Source: an uncultured Syntrophobacterales bacterium (GTDB lineage: Bacteria > Desulfobacterota > Syntrophia > Syntrophales > UBA5619). Taken from it: a DNA stretch of 64,000 bases. A program made the translations under genes and the position numbers. The stretch covers positions 178,626 to 242,625 of the forward strand of contig CAIYSL010000068.1 in assembly GCA_903928915.1 (NCBI GenBank), given 5' to 3'. Under the pieces are notes generated by a model. The model saw nothing but the letters and a program-made list of their open reading frames with translations, made no database searches and was not told the origin of the DNA. Position 1 is the first letter of the stretch, and each line of letters starts with the position of its first letter. This document shows positions 1 to 8,607 of the stretch, in pieces.

Positions 1-1019
1 TCCGTGCGGACGCCTCGACCCGGATGGGGTCGGGGCATGTCATGCGCTGCCTGGCCCTGGCGCAGGCGTGCCGGGGGCAGGGGGGGCGGGTGCGGTTTGC
101 CTGCGCCGAAATCCCCCCGGCGCTGGAGGCGCGGCTGCGGAGCGAGGGGATGGACCCGACGGCGGTGCCTCCTCCGGCCGCCGGTCCCGGCGATATGGCG
201 CGGACGGCGGCACTCGCCCGGGAAATGGACGCGGAATGGGTGGTGCTGGACGGATATCAGTTCGGACCGGACTCCCAGGAGGCGATGAAAGGGGCGGGGT
301 TCAAGCTGCTGAGCATCGACGATTACGGCCACGCGCGCAGGTATGTGTCCGACCTGGTGCTGAACCAGAATATCTGCGCCGCGCCGGGGCTGTACCAGGA
401 GCGGGCGCCCGAAACGCACCTGCTGTTGGGGACGCGGTACGTCTTGCTGAGGCGGGAGTTCTGGCCGTGGCGGGGGGGCCGCAGGAGGGTCGCACCGGAG
501 GCGCGGACCGTCCTGGTGACGATGGGCGGGAGCGACCCCGGCAACGTCACGCTGGGCGTCATCGACGCCTTGACCGCTCTGAACAACGCGCGGCTCGACG
601 TCAGAATCGTCGTGGGCCACGGAAACCCCCACCTGGCCGTTCTGGAAGAGGCCGTCACGGCCGCCCCCTGCCCGATGCGCCTCCTGAAGGACGTGGAAGA
701 TATGGCCGGGGTCATGGCCGGGGCTGACATCGCCGTATCGTCCGGGGGAAGCACCTCCTGGGAACTCCTGCTCATGGGTCTGCCGGGCGTCCTGTTGGCG
801 TTGGCCGCCAACCAGGATCCGATCGCCGCCGGCCTGGAACAGGCAGGGGCGGCGCTGACCTGCCGGGCGCCTGCACCGGGCGACGGTTCACTGCGCATCG
901 CCCTGGAAGGGCTGATCGGCGACCCGCAGAAGCGTCAAACAATTGTCGAGCGGGGATACGACCTGGTGGACGGGTACGGCGCGGCGAGGGTCCTGTCTGC
1001 CATGGCCATGTCGTGCTGA
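1..1019 (+). CDS. pseG: PseG-type UDP-sugar hydrolase, 5' end outside window
   Basis: Hydrolyses UDP from the 2,4-diacetamido-2,4,6-trideoxy sugar nucleotide in pseudaminic-acid-type nonulosonate synthesis, a cytoplasmic GT-B-fold reaction. The reading frame is open back to base 3 and reads RADASTRMGSGHVMRC; the family start carries this RADAS..GTGHVMRC block, so the ATG at 24 is internal and only a few N-terminal codons are missing. The C-terminal half carries the nucleotide-binding glycine-rich stretch VTMGGSDPGN and the AVSSGGSTSWELLLMGLPG segment typical of GT28-like folds. PseI lies about 5 kb downstream on the same strand, which supports the assignment. The exact substrate epimer (pseudaminic, legionaminic or other) cannot be told from sequence. 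Confidence 0.85.
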   Translation, partial: RADASTRMGSGHVMRCLALAQACRGQGGRVRFACAEIPPALEARLRSEGMDPTAVPPPAAGPGDMARTAALAREMDAEWVVLDGYQFGPDSQEAMKGAGFKLLSIDDYGHARRYVSDLVLNQNICAAPGLYQERAPETHLLLGTRYVLLRREFWPWRGGRRRVAPEARTVLVTMGGSDPGNVTLGVIDALTALNNARLDVRIVVGHGNPHLAVLEEAVTAAPCPMRLLKDVEDMAGVMAGADIAVSSGGSTSWELLLMGLPGVLLALAANQDPIAAGLEQAGAALTCRAPAPGDGSLRIALEGLIGDPQKRQTIVERGYDLVDGYGAARVLSAMAMSC

Positions 1020-1129
1020 ATGACAGGCGCCGCGGCATTGCCGGAGCGCACGGTGGCAGGTGCCGGGGCTGCGCCGCGGTGCGGATAAAAAGTTGAATAA
1101 TATATCATATGTACGACATAAGAGGGGAT

Positions 1130-1834
1130 ATGTCCGCTGACGCAACGGGAAGCAACAGGGATTACTGGAAGAATTTTTGGAACACCCATGCCGCCACCGA
1201 CCGCATGTACGGCCGGGATACCTGGTCGTTCCGGGAATTCTATCTGCTGATCACTGATGTGGTTATGGCACTGGATTTGAATAAGGATGACGTTCTCCTG
1301 GACGCCGGCGGCGGCACGGGCGCCATGGCAATCGCGCTTGCGCCGTTCGTAAAGCGGATAACCCTGTTCGACTTCGGCGACGACATAGTGGCCAAGGCCC
1401 GTGAAGAAACGAGTTTTTTCAGGAACATCGATGTCCTGAGCGATGATGTCCGCGTTTTCGGGTCGCTGGCCGGGGCAGGGGCGTATTCCAAAGTACTGGT
1501 CGGTTCGGTCTTACAGTACCTGGATGATATGGATGAGGTCCGGCAGGTGCTTGCGCAGACCTTTCGCGTGCTCGCTAGCGGGGGAAGGGCGCTGTACACG
1601 CACAACCCGGACCTCGCGAAAAAGGCCGCTCACATCGAGTCCTACGGCCGCCTGTCCTGGGAGAAGGAGAGGGTGGACCGGGCACTGGAGATGGAAGAGC
1701 GCCGCCTGTGGGTCGACAAGGAGGAGTTTTACCGGATCTCCCGCGAGGTCGGGTTTGGCAAATCCGTCGAGTGCGCGATCAACGGGAATCTCTGGCAGTC
1801 GACCCACATGTTCGACTGGCTGGTGGAAAAATGA
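1130..1834 (+). CDS. Class I SAM-dependent methyltransferase
   Basis: About 234 aa. Motif I is LLDAGGGTGAMAIA, followed by an acidic end of strand 2 (LFDFGDD) and a post-motif region ending in a VLASGGRALYTHN strand, as in class I small-molecule methyltransferases. Two in-frame ATGs exist, at 1109 and 1130. I chose 1130 because an AGAGGGG Shine-Dalgarno-like run lies just before it (close spacing), while 1109 has only AT-rich sequence upstream. The gene follows pseG after a 110-bp gap and precedes the acetyltransferase by 12 bp. Probable role is O- or N-methylation of the operon's sugar; the substrate is inferred from context only. Confidence 0.8.
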   Translation: MSADATGSNRDYWKNFWNTHAATDRMYGRDTWSFREFYLLITDVVMALDLNKDDVLLDAGGGTGAMAIALAPFVKRITLFDFGDDIVAKAREETSFFRNIDVLSDDVRVFGSLAGAGAYSKVLVGSVLQYLDDMDEVRQVLAQTFRVLASGGRALYTHNPDLAKKAAHIESYGRLSWEKERVDRALEMEERRLWVDKEEFYRISREVGFGKSVECAINGNLWQSTHMFDWLVEK

Positions 1835-1846
1835 CGGAGCAGTCGC

Positions 1847-2338
1847 ATGACCGAGCGGAAACCGGCGGGCACGGATGAAGCCCGGATGACGCTGAAGGAA
1901 TTTCAGGAGCTGTTCAGTTCGCTGACGAATTTTCGCGCGAATCGGTTTCATCCCCTCGTGTGGATAAACGGTGAACCGGAGATCGGCGAAAATGTCTATG
2001 TGGGCGGGATGTCGGAGATCAACGCCAAGGGGGCCCGGGTGGTGATCAAGGAGAACTGCGACATCGCCTCGTTCGTGGCGATCAATTGCGCCGACTCGCA
2101 CCGCAAATGTCTCGGAATGTCGCCGCGGATCGACGCGCAGGATATCCTCATCGAGGAAAACGTGTTCATCGGCTCCCATTGCCTGGTCAAAGGGGGAGCC
2201 CATATCGGCCACCATTCGGTGGTGGCGGCGGGAACGATCGTGGATGCCGGGGCGATCCCGCCCTACTCGCTCGTGTACGGCAATCCCATGAAGGTCAAGA
2301 AGGGATACTATCTGTCGCGAATGCCGGGCAGCCGCTAA
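1847..2338 (+). CDS. Left-handed beta-helix (hexapeptide) acyltransferase
   Basis: 163 aa. Residues about 40-150 show the hexapeptide-repeat rhythm of trimeric LbetaH acyltransferases, for example ANIGEN/VYVGGM-like turns, a catalytic-type His in INCADSH, and the late GSHCLVKGGAHIGHHSVVAA segment, ending in the family signature IPPYSLVYGNPMKVKK. Such enzymes transfer acetyl or another acyl group from a CoA or ACP donor to a sugar amine or hydroxyl. It sits between a methyltransferase and a radical SAM gene in the sugar operon and probably decorates a nonulosonate precursor. The usual PseH reaction is done by a GNAT enzyme, and a GNAT gene is also present at 10369, so this is a second acyl transfer. 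Confidence 0.85.
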   Translation: MTERKPAGTDEARMTLKEFQELFSSLTNFRANRFHPLVWINGEPEIGENVYVGGMSEINAKGARVVIKENCDIASFVAINCADSHRKCLGMSPRIDAQDILIEENVFIGSHCLVKGGAHIGHHSVVAAGTIVDAGAIPPYSLVYGNPMKVKKGYYLSRMPGSR

Positions 2339-2377
2339 GCGGCCGGCACCGCAAACCGCAGGGCGTGAGGAGTTTCG

Positions 2378-3685
2378 ATGGTTCAGAACGACATTGTGCT
2401 GGTGTATCCGATTCCGACGCTCGACTCGCCGGTCAACCTGGTGCCCCTGTCGATTCTGTTCCCGGGCGCGCTGTTCGAGCGGCAGGGGATGAGGGTGGCG
2501 TATTTCGACGAACGGTATGATTCCGAAGAACTGCTCGCCCAACTGATCCGGGAATCGCGGGAGATCGGCGTCAGCGCCTTCACGGGACCGCAGGCGGGCC
2601 GTGCGGCCGACATCCTGATCAAGGCCAAGCAGATCAACCCGTCGATCATCACCGGCGTGGGAGGGCATCACGCCCGGATCCTGCCCGAGCAGGTGCTGGC
2701 GGAGCCCTTCGTGGACAAGGTGTGGACCGAGCCGTCGTACGGCGAGGATCTGTTCCCCTATAACGAACGCACCAAGAAATTTTTCGCCCGCTCCGACATG
2801 CAGTACTTCGCCTCCCGCGGCTGCCCGCACACCTGCTCCTTCTGCTGCCTCAGCTCCCCGTGGCAGCCGAAGGCAATAGGGGATCTGGAGCGGGAACTGA
2901 CGATCATCCACGGGGATGTCGGGTTTCACGAGATCTCCTTTTCCGATCCGAATATTGCCTTCGGGAGGAGCGAGCGCGAGCGGCTCGAACGGATCCGGGG
3001 GATCGGACGCATCATGCGGAAGCTGAAGGTGCGCTGGGACGGCAACATGCGCTCTCCCTATCTCTCCCCGGCCATGGTGGAGGCGTTGGCCGAATCCAAC
3101 TGCTATTCCCTGGAGATCGGCTGCGAGTCGGGGAACGACCAGTTCTTGCGGAAGGTGATCAGGAAGGGGCACGGCGTGGAGGCGATCAGGAAGGCGGCCC
3201 GTGCGGTCAAGGGCTCCGGCATCTCGGTGATGTACAGCTTCATCGCCCATATGCCGCGGGAAACGAAGGCCATGCTGATGGATACCTTCGACCTGATCGA
3301 CTGGATTGTGGGTGTCGACCGGGATGCGCGGGTGTCAATCTTCACCTATGCCCCCTTTCCCGGGAGCAGGATGTACCGCGACGCCGTGGAGGGGGCGGCG
3401 GGCTATCCCCCCTTCGTCCCGCCGACGACGATGAAAGGGTGGGCCTCCCTGCCGTTCATGAAGAGCCCGCTGTACTGGATTGCCGGTCTCTGCTTCCGGA
3501 AGGACAACACCCGGAAGAATTTTCGCGGCGACGACTGGAAGCTGATCGAGCCGTATTTGGCGCTCGCGGAGAAGAAGTGGAAAGAACGCGATTTTGACGA
3601 CTTTCCCATCCGGGACGTGGAGGCGCTCATCCTCCGGCAGATGGTGAAGAACAACACGATACGAAGCGCCGGTCGAGCGGCGTGA
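2378..3685 (+). CDS. B12-binding-domain radical SAM enzyme
   Basis: 435 aa. The N-terminal 110 residues have the B12-binding-like Rossmann pattern (ISAFTGPQAG-type strand, then GVGGHHARILPEQVL), and the radical SAM cluster motif CPHTCSFC lies at residues 149-156. The following GCESGNDQFLRKVIRKGH segment is typical of class B radical SAM methylases and their relatives (MiaB/BchE-like core). No TIM-barrel truncation is seen. Members of this class methylate unactivated carbons, rearrange or cyclise. In this operon it probably alters the carbon skeleton of a flagellar sugar or lipid carrier. A paralogue of the same architecture is at 4462. Confidence 0.85.
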   Translation: MVQNDIVLVYPIPTLDSPVNLVPLSILFPGALFERQGMRVAYFDERYDSEELLAQLIRESREIGVSAFTGPQAGRAADILIKAKQINPSIITGVGGHHARILPEQVLAEPFVDKVWTEPSYGEDLFPYNERTKKFFARSDMQYFASRGCPHTCSFCCLSSPWQPKAIGDLERELTIIHGDVGFHEISFSDPNIAFGRSERERLERIRGIGRIMRKLKVRWDGNMRSPYLSPAMVEALAESNCYSLEIGCESGNDQFLRKVIRKGHGVEAIRKAARAVKGSGISVMYSFIAHMPRETKAMLMDTFDLIDWIVGVDRDARVSIFTYAPFPGSRMYRDAVEGAAGYPPFVPPTTMKGWASLPFMKSPLYWIAGLCFRKDNTRKNFRGDDWKLIEPYLALAEKKWKERDFDDFPIRDVEALILRQMVKNNTIRSAGRAA

Positions 3686-3704
3686 GCGACGAAAGGGGGC
3701 AGTG

Positions 3705-4472
3705 ATGATTCTCACATCCCACCAGCCGGTATACCTTCCCTGGCTGGGGCTGTTCCACAAGATAGCCCTGGCCGATGCCTATTGCTTTTTCGACATCGCC
3801 CAGTTCCTGCTGAAGGACTGGAACAACCGGAATCAGATCAAGACGGCCAACGGCGCCCTGTGGCTGACGGTTCCGGTGTACAAGAAGGGGTACGTGGACA
3901 AGCAGATCAAGGATATCGAAATCGACAACGAGTATGACTGGCGGAAGAAGCACTGGAACACCCTCATGCTGTACTACAAAAAGACGCCCTATTTCAGCCA
4001 GTATGCCGATTTCTTCGCGGATACCTATAAACGGGACTGGCAATACCTGGTCGATCTGAACGAACACATGCTGCGGTACTTTCTTCAGGTGCTGGGGATC
4101 GAGGTCCGCATCTTCAAGGCCTCGGATTACCGCTTCGAGGGGAGAAAGTCCGACCAGGTGCTCGACATGTGCAAGAAGCTGCACGCCGATTGTTTCATCT
4201 TCGGCGCCCAGGGGAGAAATTACGCGGTGCCGGAGGACTTTGCCCAGAACGCAATCGCGATCCATTTCCAGGACTACGTCCATCCCACCTACAACCAGCG
4301 CTGGGGCGATTTCGTCCCCTATCTCTCGGTCATCGACCTGCTGTTCAACGAAGGGGCGGCCCGGGCGCGCGATATCATCATGATGAATAACATCGGCAAA
4401 GCCGAGCTGGGGCAGCTCTGCGCCGAGCCAGGCGCGGGAGTACAGGCGGCAGGGGTATCCCATGCGAACTGA
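3705..4472 (+). CDS. WbqC family protein
   Basis: 255 aa. Begins MILTSHQPVYLPWLGLF, the hallmark N-terminus of the WbqC family, and keeps the WLTVPV segment and a later ELLGKKAxFIFG-like DCFIFGAQGRNY region. The start can be GTG 3702 or ATG 3705; a GAAAGGGGG site precedes both. WbqC proteins occur in O-antigen and capsule loci, often near amino-sugar genes. Their reaction is not firmly settled, and some are proposed to transfer acyl or amino-acid groups to sugar amines. The 3' end overlaps the next gene by 11 bp, which points to translational coupling with the radical SAM enzyme. Confidence 0.85.
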   Translation: MILTSHQPVYLPWLGLFHKIALADAYCFFDIAQFLLKDWNNRNQIKTANGALWLTVPVYKKGYVDKQIKDIEIDNEYDWRKKHWNTLMLYYKKTPYFSQYADFFADTYKRDWQYLVDLNEHMLRYFLQVLGIEVRIFKASDYRFEGRKSDQVLDMCKKLHADCFIFGAQGRNYAVPEDFAQNAIAIHFQDYVHPTYNQRWGDFVPYLSVIDLLFNEGAARARDIIMMNNIGKAELGQLCAEPGAGVQAAGVSHAN

Positions 4473-6144
4473 ACCGAATGTGCTGTTCGTCAACCTACCC
4501 ACCGTTCCCTTCGACGAGATGGTCAAAGGCCTCCGGGAGGAGCAGTACGTTTCCCAGGTGCTGGCGCTGCCGATGGGGATCCTGTACCTTTCGGCATACC
4601 TCCGGCAGCACAACCCCGTGCGGGGCGAAATCGGCATCCTGGATTACATCCTCGCCATGGAGGGACTGTCCGCGTACCGGAGCGTCGAAGAGTTCATCCG
4701 CGACATCGCCGTCAAGTCGGTGCACTTCCGGCCGGACATCCTGGCCTTCTCGCTGATCTTTTCCACGTCGCATACGGTGTTCGCCATCACCCTCGGCATC
4801 CTGAAATCCCTCTGGCCCGATGCCTGTGTCGTCGTGGGGGGGACGCACGCCACCGCGGCCGCCCTCCCGATCCTGCAGAACGATCAGGTCGACTACGTGA
4901 TCCGGGGAGAGGGGGAGATCGCCTTCTCCGATTTCGTGACCGGGTATGCACGGGGGGAGCGCATCGCGATCAAAGGGGTATACTCCCGGCACGATGCCCC
5001 CGCGGCGGGAGTGCTGGAAACGACCGATGCCCCCGCCGACCTCGACCTCCTCCCCTACCCGGACTGGCAGCTCGTGGACATGCCGGCCTATTCGGTGAAA
5101 AAGGGGAGCCAGCGGGAGTTCGGCGATCGGGAACCGCGCAAGGTCGGTACGATCGTCACGACCAGGGGATGTCCGAACAAATGCACCTTCTGCGCCGCCC
5201 ACCTCGTTCACGGCAGGAAGGTGCGGTACCGGTCGGTGGCGAACGTCGTGGACGAGGTGCGGGAGCTCCATCGAACCTTCGGGATAACCTTGTTCATCCC
5301 CGAGGACGACATGTTCACCGTCCCCAAGAAGCGGTTCATCGCCCTGATGAAGGCCCTCCGGGACCTGAACATCCCCGGGTTCGAGATGCAGAATCAGGAC
5401 GGCCTTTCCGTCAACACCCTGGACAACGACGTCATCGACGCGATGCTGGGCGCGGGGGTCCGCCTGTTCAATCTCGCCGTGGAGTCCGGGTCCGAGGACG
5501 TGCAGACCCGCCTGATCAAGAAGAACGTCCGGCTGCACCGCGTCCGGGAGATCATCGACTACATCCGGTCCCGGAACAGCGAGGCGATCGTCCGGTGCTA
5601 TTTCATCCTGGGGTTCTTCGGCGAGACGAAACAGCAGATGCGGACGACGATCGACTTTGCCAAGGGGACCGGGGCGGACTGGTGCCTGTTCAGCATCGCC
5701 ACCCCGCTGATCGGCACGGAGATGCATCGCCAGATGCTCGCGGCGGGGCTGATCGAGGACAACATCGATTACTGGGTGCGGGCGTCCTTCGGCCAGCGCT
5801 GCTTCGATACCCCCGAGATCTCGGCGGCGGAGCTGACCGAACTTTCCTATGGGGCGAACCTCGAGGTGAATTTCTTCGGCAACGTCAACATGGCGAACGG
5901 GAATTACTCCAAGGCCCTGGGGATCTTCAGCGATATCGTCCGGCTGTACCCCTTCCACATCGTCGCGTGGTACTGCATCATGGAATGCCACGCCGGGCTG
6001 CGGGATCGGCAAAAGGCAGCGGAGGTCCGGCGGAAACTGGATGAGCTCGTCCGCAGGGATGCGCGCTCGGCGGAGATGTTTCGGAAATACGGCCGTCTGA
6101 TGCCCAGCATCGCCCGGTCGGAGCGGGAGGTATCGGCAGCGTGA
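4462..6144 (+). CDS. B12-binding-domain radical SAM enzyme with TPR-like C-terminus
   Basis: 560 aa. The N-terminal B12-binding-like domain (about residues 10-180) carries VVVGGTHATAAALPIL and DYVIRGEGE; the radical SAM motif CPNKCTFC is at about residues 237-244. A helical tail (about 475-545) containing GNYSKALGIFSDIVRLYPFH resembles a TPR hairpin pair, an addition not part of the core fold. It is longer than the paralogue at 2378 and only distantly alike outside the two shared domains. It overlaps WbqC by 11 bp and PseI by 4 bp, so it is embedded in the sugar operon. Reaction unknown; carbon methylation or C-C chemistry on the sugar is the best inference. Confidence 0.82.
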   Translation: MRTEPNVLFVNLPTVPFDEMVKGLREEQYVSQVLALPMGILYLSAYLRQHNPVRGEIGILDYILAMEGLSAYRSVEEFIRDIAVKSVHFRPDILAFSLIFSTSHTVFAITLGILKSLWPDACVVVGGTHATAAALPILQNDQVDYVIRGEGEIAFSDFVTGYARGERIAIKGVYSRHDAPAAGVLETTDAPADLDLLPYPDWQLVDMPAYSVKKGSQREFGDREPRKVGTIVTTRGCPNKCTFCAAHLVHGRKVRYRSVANVVDEVRELHRTFGITLFIPEDDMFTVPKKRFIALMKALRDLNIPGFEMQNQDGLSVNTLDNDVIDAMLGAGVRLFNLAVESGSEDVQTRLIKKNVRLHRVREIIDYIRSRNSEAIVRCYFILGFFGETKQQMRTTIDFAKGTGADWCLFSIATPLIGTEMHRQMLAAGLIEDNIDYWVRASFGQRCFDTPEISAAELTELSYGANLEVNFFGNVNMANGNYSKALGIFSDIVRLYPFHIVAWYCIMECHAGLRDRQKAAEVRRKLDELVRRDARSAEMFRKYGRLMPSIARSEREVSAA

Positions 6145-7220
6145 AATTCGAAATCGCACAGAGACCGATCGGGGGGGACGCCCCCGTCTTCATCGTCGCC
6201 GAGCTCTCCTGCAACCATCAGCAGGACTTCTCCCTGGCGGTGAAGACGATCCGGGCGATGAAGGAGGCCGGGGCCGATGCGGTAAAGCTCTCGACCGACT
6301 GGAACGACGGCGGGATAACCATCGATTGCGACAACCGGTACTTCCGTATCGGCGAGGGGACGATCTGGGACGGGAAGACCCTGTTCGAGCTGTACGAGGA
6401 GGCCTTTACCCCCTGGGAATGGCAACCGAAGCTGAAGTCCCTGATCGAGGAGCTCGGGATGGTCTGTTTTTCCACCGCCACCGACACCACGGCCGTCGAC
6501 TTCCTGGAGGGTATCGACATCCCCTGTTATAAGATCGCCTCCTTCGAGATCAATGATCTGCCGTTGATCGAGTACGCGGCTGCGAAGGGAAAGCCGATGA
6601 TCATTTCCACCGGCGTGGCGACACTGTCCGATATCGAAGCGGCGGTGCACGCCTGCCGGAAGGCGGGCAACCACCGCATCGCGCTGCTCAAGGCGACCTC
6701 GGCCTATCCGACCCCCTTCCGGGAGATCAACCTGCGGACCATCCCCCACCTGCGGAGCCTGTGCGGCACCGTCGTGGGGCTGTCCGACCACAGCCTGGGC
6801 ACGTCGGTGGCGGTCGCGGCGGTCGCCCTGGGGGCGAAGGTGGTGGAGAAGCATTTCATCCTGGAGAGGGCGCTGGGGGGGCCCGACGCCGCCTTTTCGA
6901 TGGAGCCCCAGGAGTTCCGCCAGATGGTGCAATCGATCCGGGAGGTGGAGCAGGCCCTGGGCGCGGTGTCCTACGAGATACCGGAAGGGGTCCGCAGGAA
7001 TCGGAGGTTCATGAAATCCCTGTTTGCCATCCGGGACATCGCGGCGGGGGAGGAATTCACCGGGGAAAACATCCGTTCTATCCGGCCCGGGGATGGACTT
7101 CCGCCCGGATTTTTTCCCACGCTGGTGGGGAAGAAGGCGAACCGCCCCATCCGCAGGGGGACCCCCTTGACGTGGGAACTCCTCCTGGGGGCGTCAACGC
7201 CAGAAAGGTGCGAAGGTTGA
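6141..7220 (+). CDS. pseI: Nonulosonic acid synthase (NeuB/PseI family)
   Basis: 359 aa. Condenses phosphoenolpyruvate with a 6-carbon amino sugar to give a 9-carbon nonulosonic acid; this is the step after PseG. The NeuB TIM barrel spans residues 1-260, with FIVAELSCNHQQ at the start, the AGADAVKLST strand, ATSAYPTPF and GLSDHSLG metal-site strands, and KVVEKHF. A SAF (antifreeze-like) domain follows (RSLFAIRDIAAGE.. to the end). Starts with GTG overlapping the radical SAM stop. PseI rather than NeuB is favoured because PseG lies in the same operon, but LegI cannot be excluded from sequence alone. Confidence 0.88.
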   Translation: MKFEIAQRPIGGDAPVFIVAELSCNHQQDFSLAVKTIRAMKEAGADAVKLSTDWNDGGITIDCDNRYFRIGEGTIWDGKTLFELYEEAFTPWEWQPKLKSLIEELGMVCFSTATDTTAVDFLEGIDIPCYKIASFEINDLPLIEYAAAKGKPMIISTGVATLSDIEAAVHACRKAGNHRIALLKATSAYPTPFREINLRTIPHLRSLCGTVVGLSDHSLGTSVAVAAVALGAKVVEKHFILERALGGPDAAFSMEPQEFRQMVQSIREVEQALGAVSYEIPEGVRRNRRFMKSLFAIRDIAAGEEFTGENIRSIRPGDGLPPGFFPTLVGKKANRPIRRGTPLTWELLLGASTPERCEG

Positions 7221-7290
7221 TGCGGGCGCATCGTTTTCTCCGGCACGCCCATCGGGAGGTGCCGACGATGACAGGCACAAGACGATCCCT

Positions 7291-8607
7291 ATGACGCGAC
7301 ACGCACCGCTTCGACATTCCGGACTCGTGGAGCGCAATTACCTGCGCAACCGGACTATCGTGTCTTCCGATATCGGCCCGCTGCTGGAGGATGTCGCCGC
7401 GACGGCCGGGCATGAACTCGTGGTCCACCGGTACCCGAGCGGGTCGGATATCGGCACCTGGATCGTCCCCCCCCGGTGGGATGTGAAAGAGGCCTGGCTG
7501 AAAGGGCCCGACGGCGCTCTCATCGCCTCGTACGCGGACCATCCGCTGTTCTCGATACCCTACACGCAGCCCTTTAGCGGCAGGGTCGATCACGAAACGC
7601 TGAAACGGCACGTCCTGCTTCACCCCACGCAGGACGACGCCTTCTTCTACGAGCACCGGTTCGCCTACGACTATCGCAAGCGCTTGACGGACTGGGCGAT
7701 CACCCTGCCGCGCACCCTGTTCAACCGGCTCAGGGCGGGCGAGTATACGGTGCATCTCGACTACGACATCGCGGACGGGGAGATGCTCGTCGGGGAGCTC
7801 TGCCTTCCCGGCGCGACCGGGGAGTGTATCGCGCTGTTGACCGACTACTGCCATCCGGGACAGGTGAACGATTCCTTTACCGGGATTCTGGCCATGCTGG
7901 ACGTGTTCGAACGGCTGAAGGTAATGGAAAACCGGCGGTATACGTACCGGCTGTTCTTCTTTCCCGAGACGATCGGCTCCTGCGTGCTGCTCCACGCCCG
8001 CCCCGACTATGCGGCAGACACCCGTCTGGCCATCTTCAGCGAATTCGTCGGCTGGGGGCGAAACTGGAAGGTCCTTGCCGGCGGGGACGCAAACGGCCTG
8101 AGCGGGAAGCTCGGCCGTCAGATCGCGCTCGCGTACCGGGATGTGCGGTGCGACGGCCTGGCGGACGGGTTCGGCAATGATGAGGCCGTGTTCGACTTCG
8201 CGGGGATACCGTCCCTGTCCGTGCAGATGAGCGAATGCGACGAATACCACAGCTCGCTCGATCGGCCGGAGCTGATCGAACCGGCAAATGTCGAGCGGGC
8301 CGCCGACATCGTCTTTAGCCTCTGCCGGATGATGGAGGAGAACCGGGTGCTCCGCCTCGGTCAGCGCGTCCCCGTGTACTTGACGCGGTACGGCCTCTAT
8401 TCCGATTCCGTGTACCAGTCCGCGGATTTCGAGAAGAACCGGACGATTCTGTACGGACTGCGCGACGGCCGTTCGCTGCTGGACATCGCCGCGGCGGCCG
8501 GTATCGAATTCGCGTACGTGCGAAGCTTCGCAGCGACGCTCGCGGAGCGGGGATTGCTGGAAACCCCGCTCCCGGACGACGACAGGAGGAAATGCCATGG
8601 AAATTGA
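7291..8607 (+). CDS. Aminopeptidase-like protein, DUF4910/DUF2172 type
   Basis: 438 aa. Matches the pattern of the M28-like aminopeptidase fold interrupted by an insert domain and ended by a winged-helix-like tail. Metal-site candidates are H and D in CHPGQVNDSFTG, E in FFPETIGS, and the later DEYHSS. The family occurs in surface polysaccharide and flagellar glycosylation loci of many bacteria, with no settled reaction; amide hydrolysis of a sugar-linked acyl or amino acid group is a plausible idea in this setting. The last 11 bp overlap the next methyltransferase. The C-terminal 100 residues (ARYGLYSD to the end) look like a small DNA-binding-type helical domain of unknown role. Confidence 0.75.
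   Translation: MTRHAPLRHSGLVERNYLRNRTIVSSDIGPLLEDVAATAGHELVVHRYPSGSDIGTWIVPPRWDVKEAWLKGPDGALIASYADHPLFSIPYTQPFSGRVDHETLKRHVLLHPTQDDAFFYEHRFAYDYRKRLTDWAITLPRTLFNRLRAGEYTVHLDYDIADGEMLVGELCLPGATGECIALLTDYCHPGQVNDSFTGILAMLDVFERLKVMENRRYTYRLFFFPETIGSCVLLHARPDYAADTRLAIFSEFVGWGRNWKVLAGGDANGLSGKLGRQIALAYRDVRCDGLADGFGNDEAVFDFAGIPSLSVQMSECDEYHSSLDRPELIEPANVERAADIVFSLCRMMEENRVLRLGQRVPVYLTRYGLYSDSVYQSADFEKNRTILYGLRDGRSLLDIAAAAGIEFAYVRSFAATLAERGLLETPLPDDDRRKCHGN

Noticed and set aside
1511..3250. 579-codon minus-strand frame over the methyltransferase and radical SAM genes
   Set aside because: His/Arg/Asp-rich shadow without domain; the + strand genes have clear motifs and ribosome sites.
4495..6159. 554-codon minus-strand frame
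   Set aside because: Shadow of the 4462 radical SAM gene; composition biased, no start signal.
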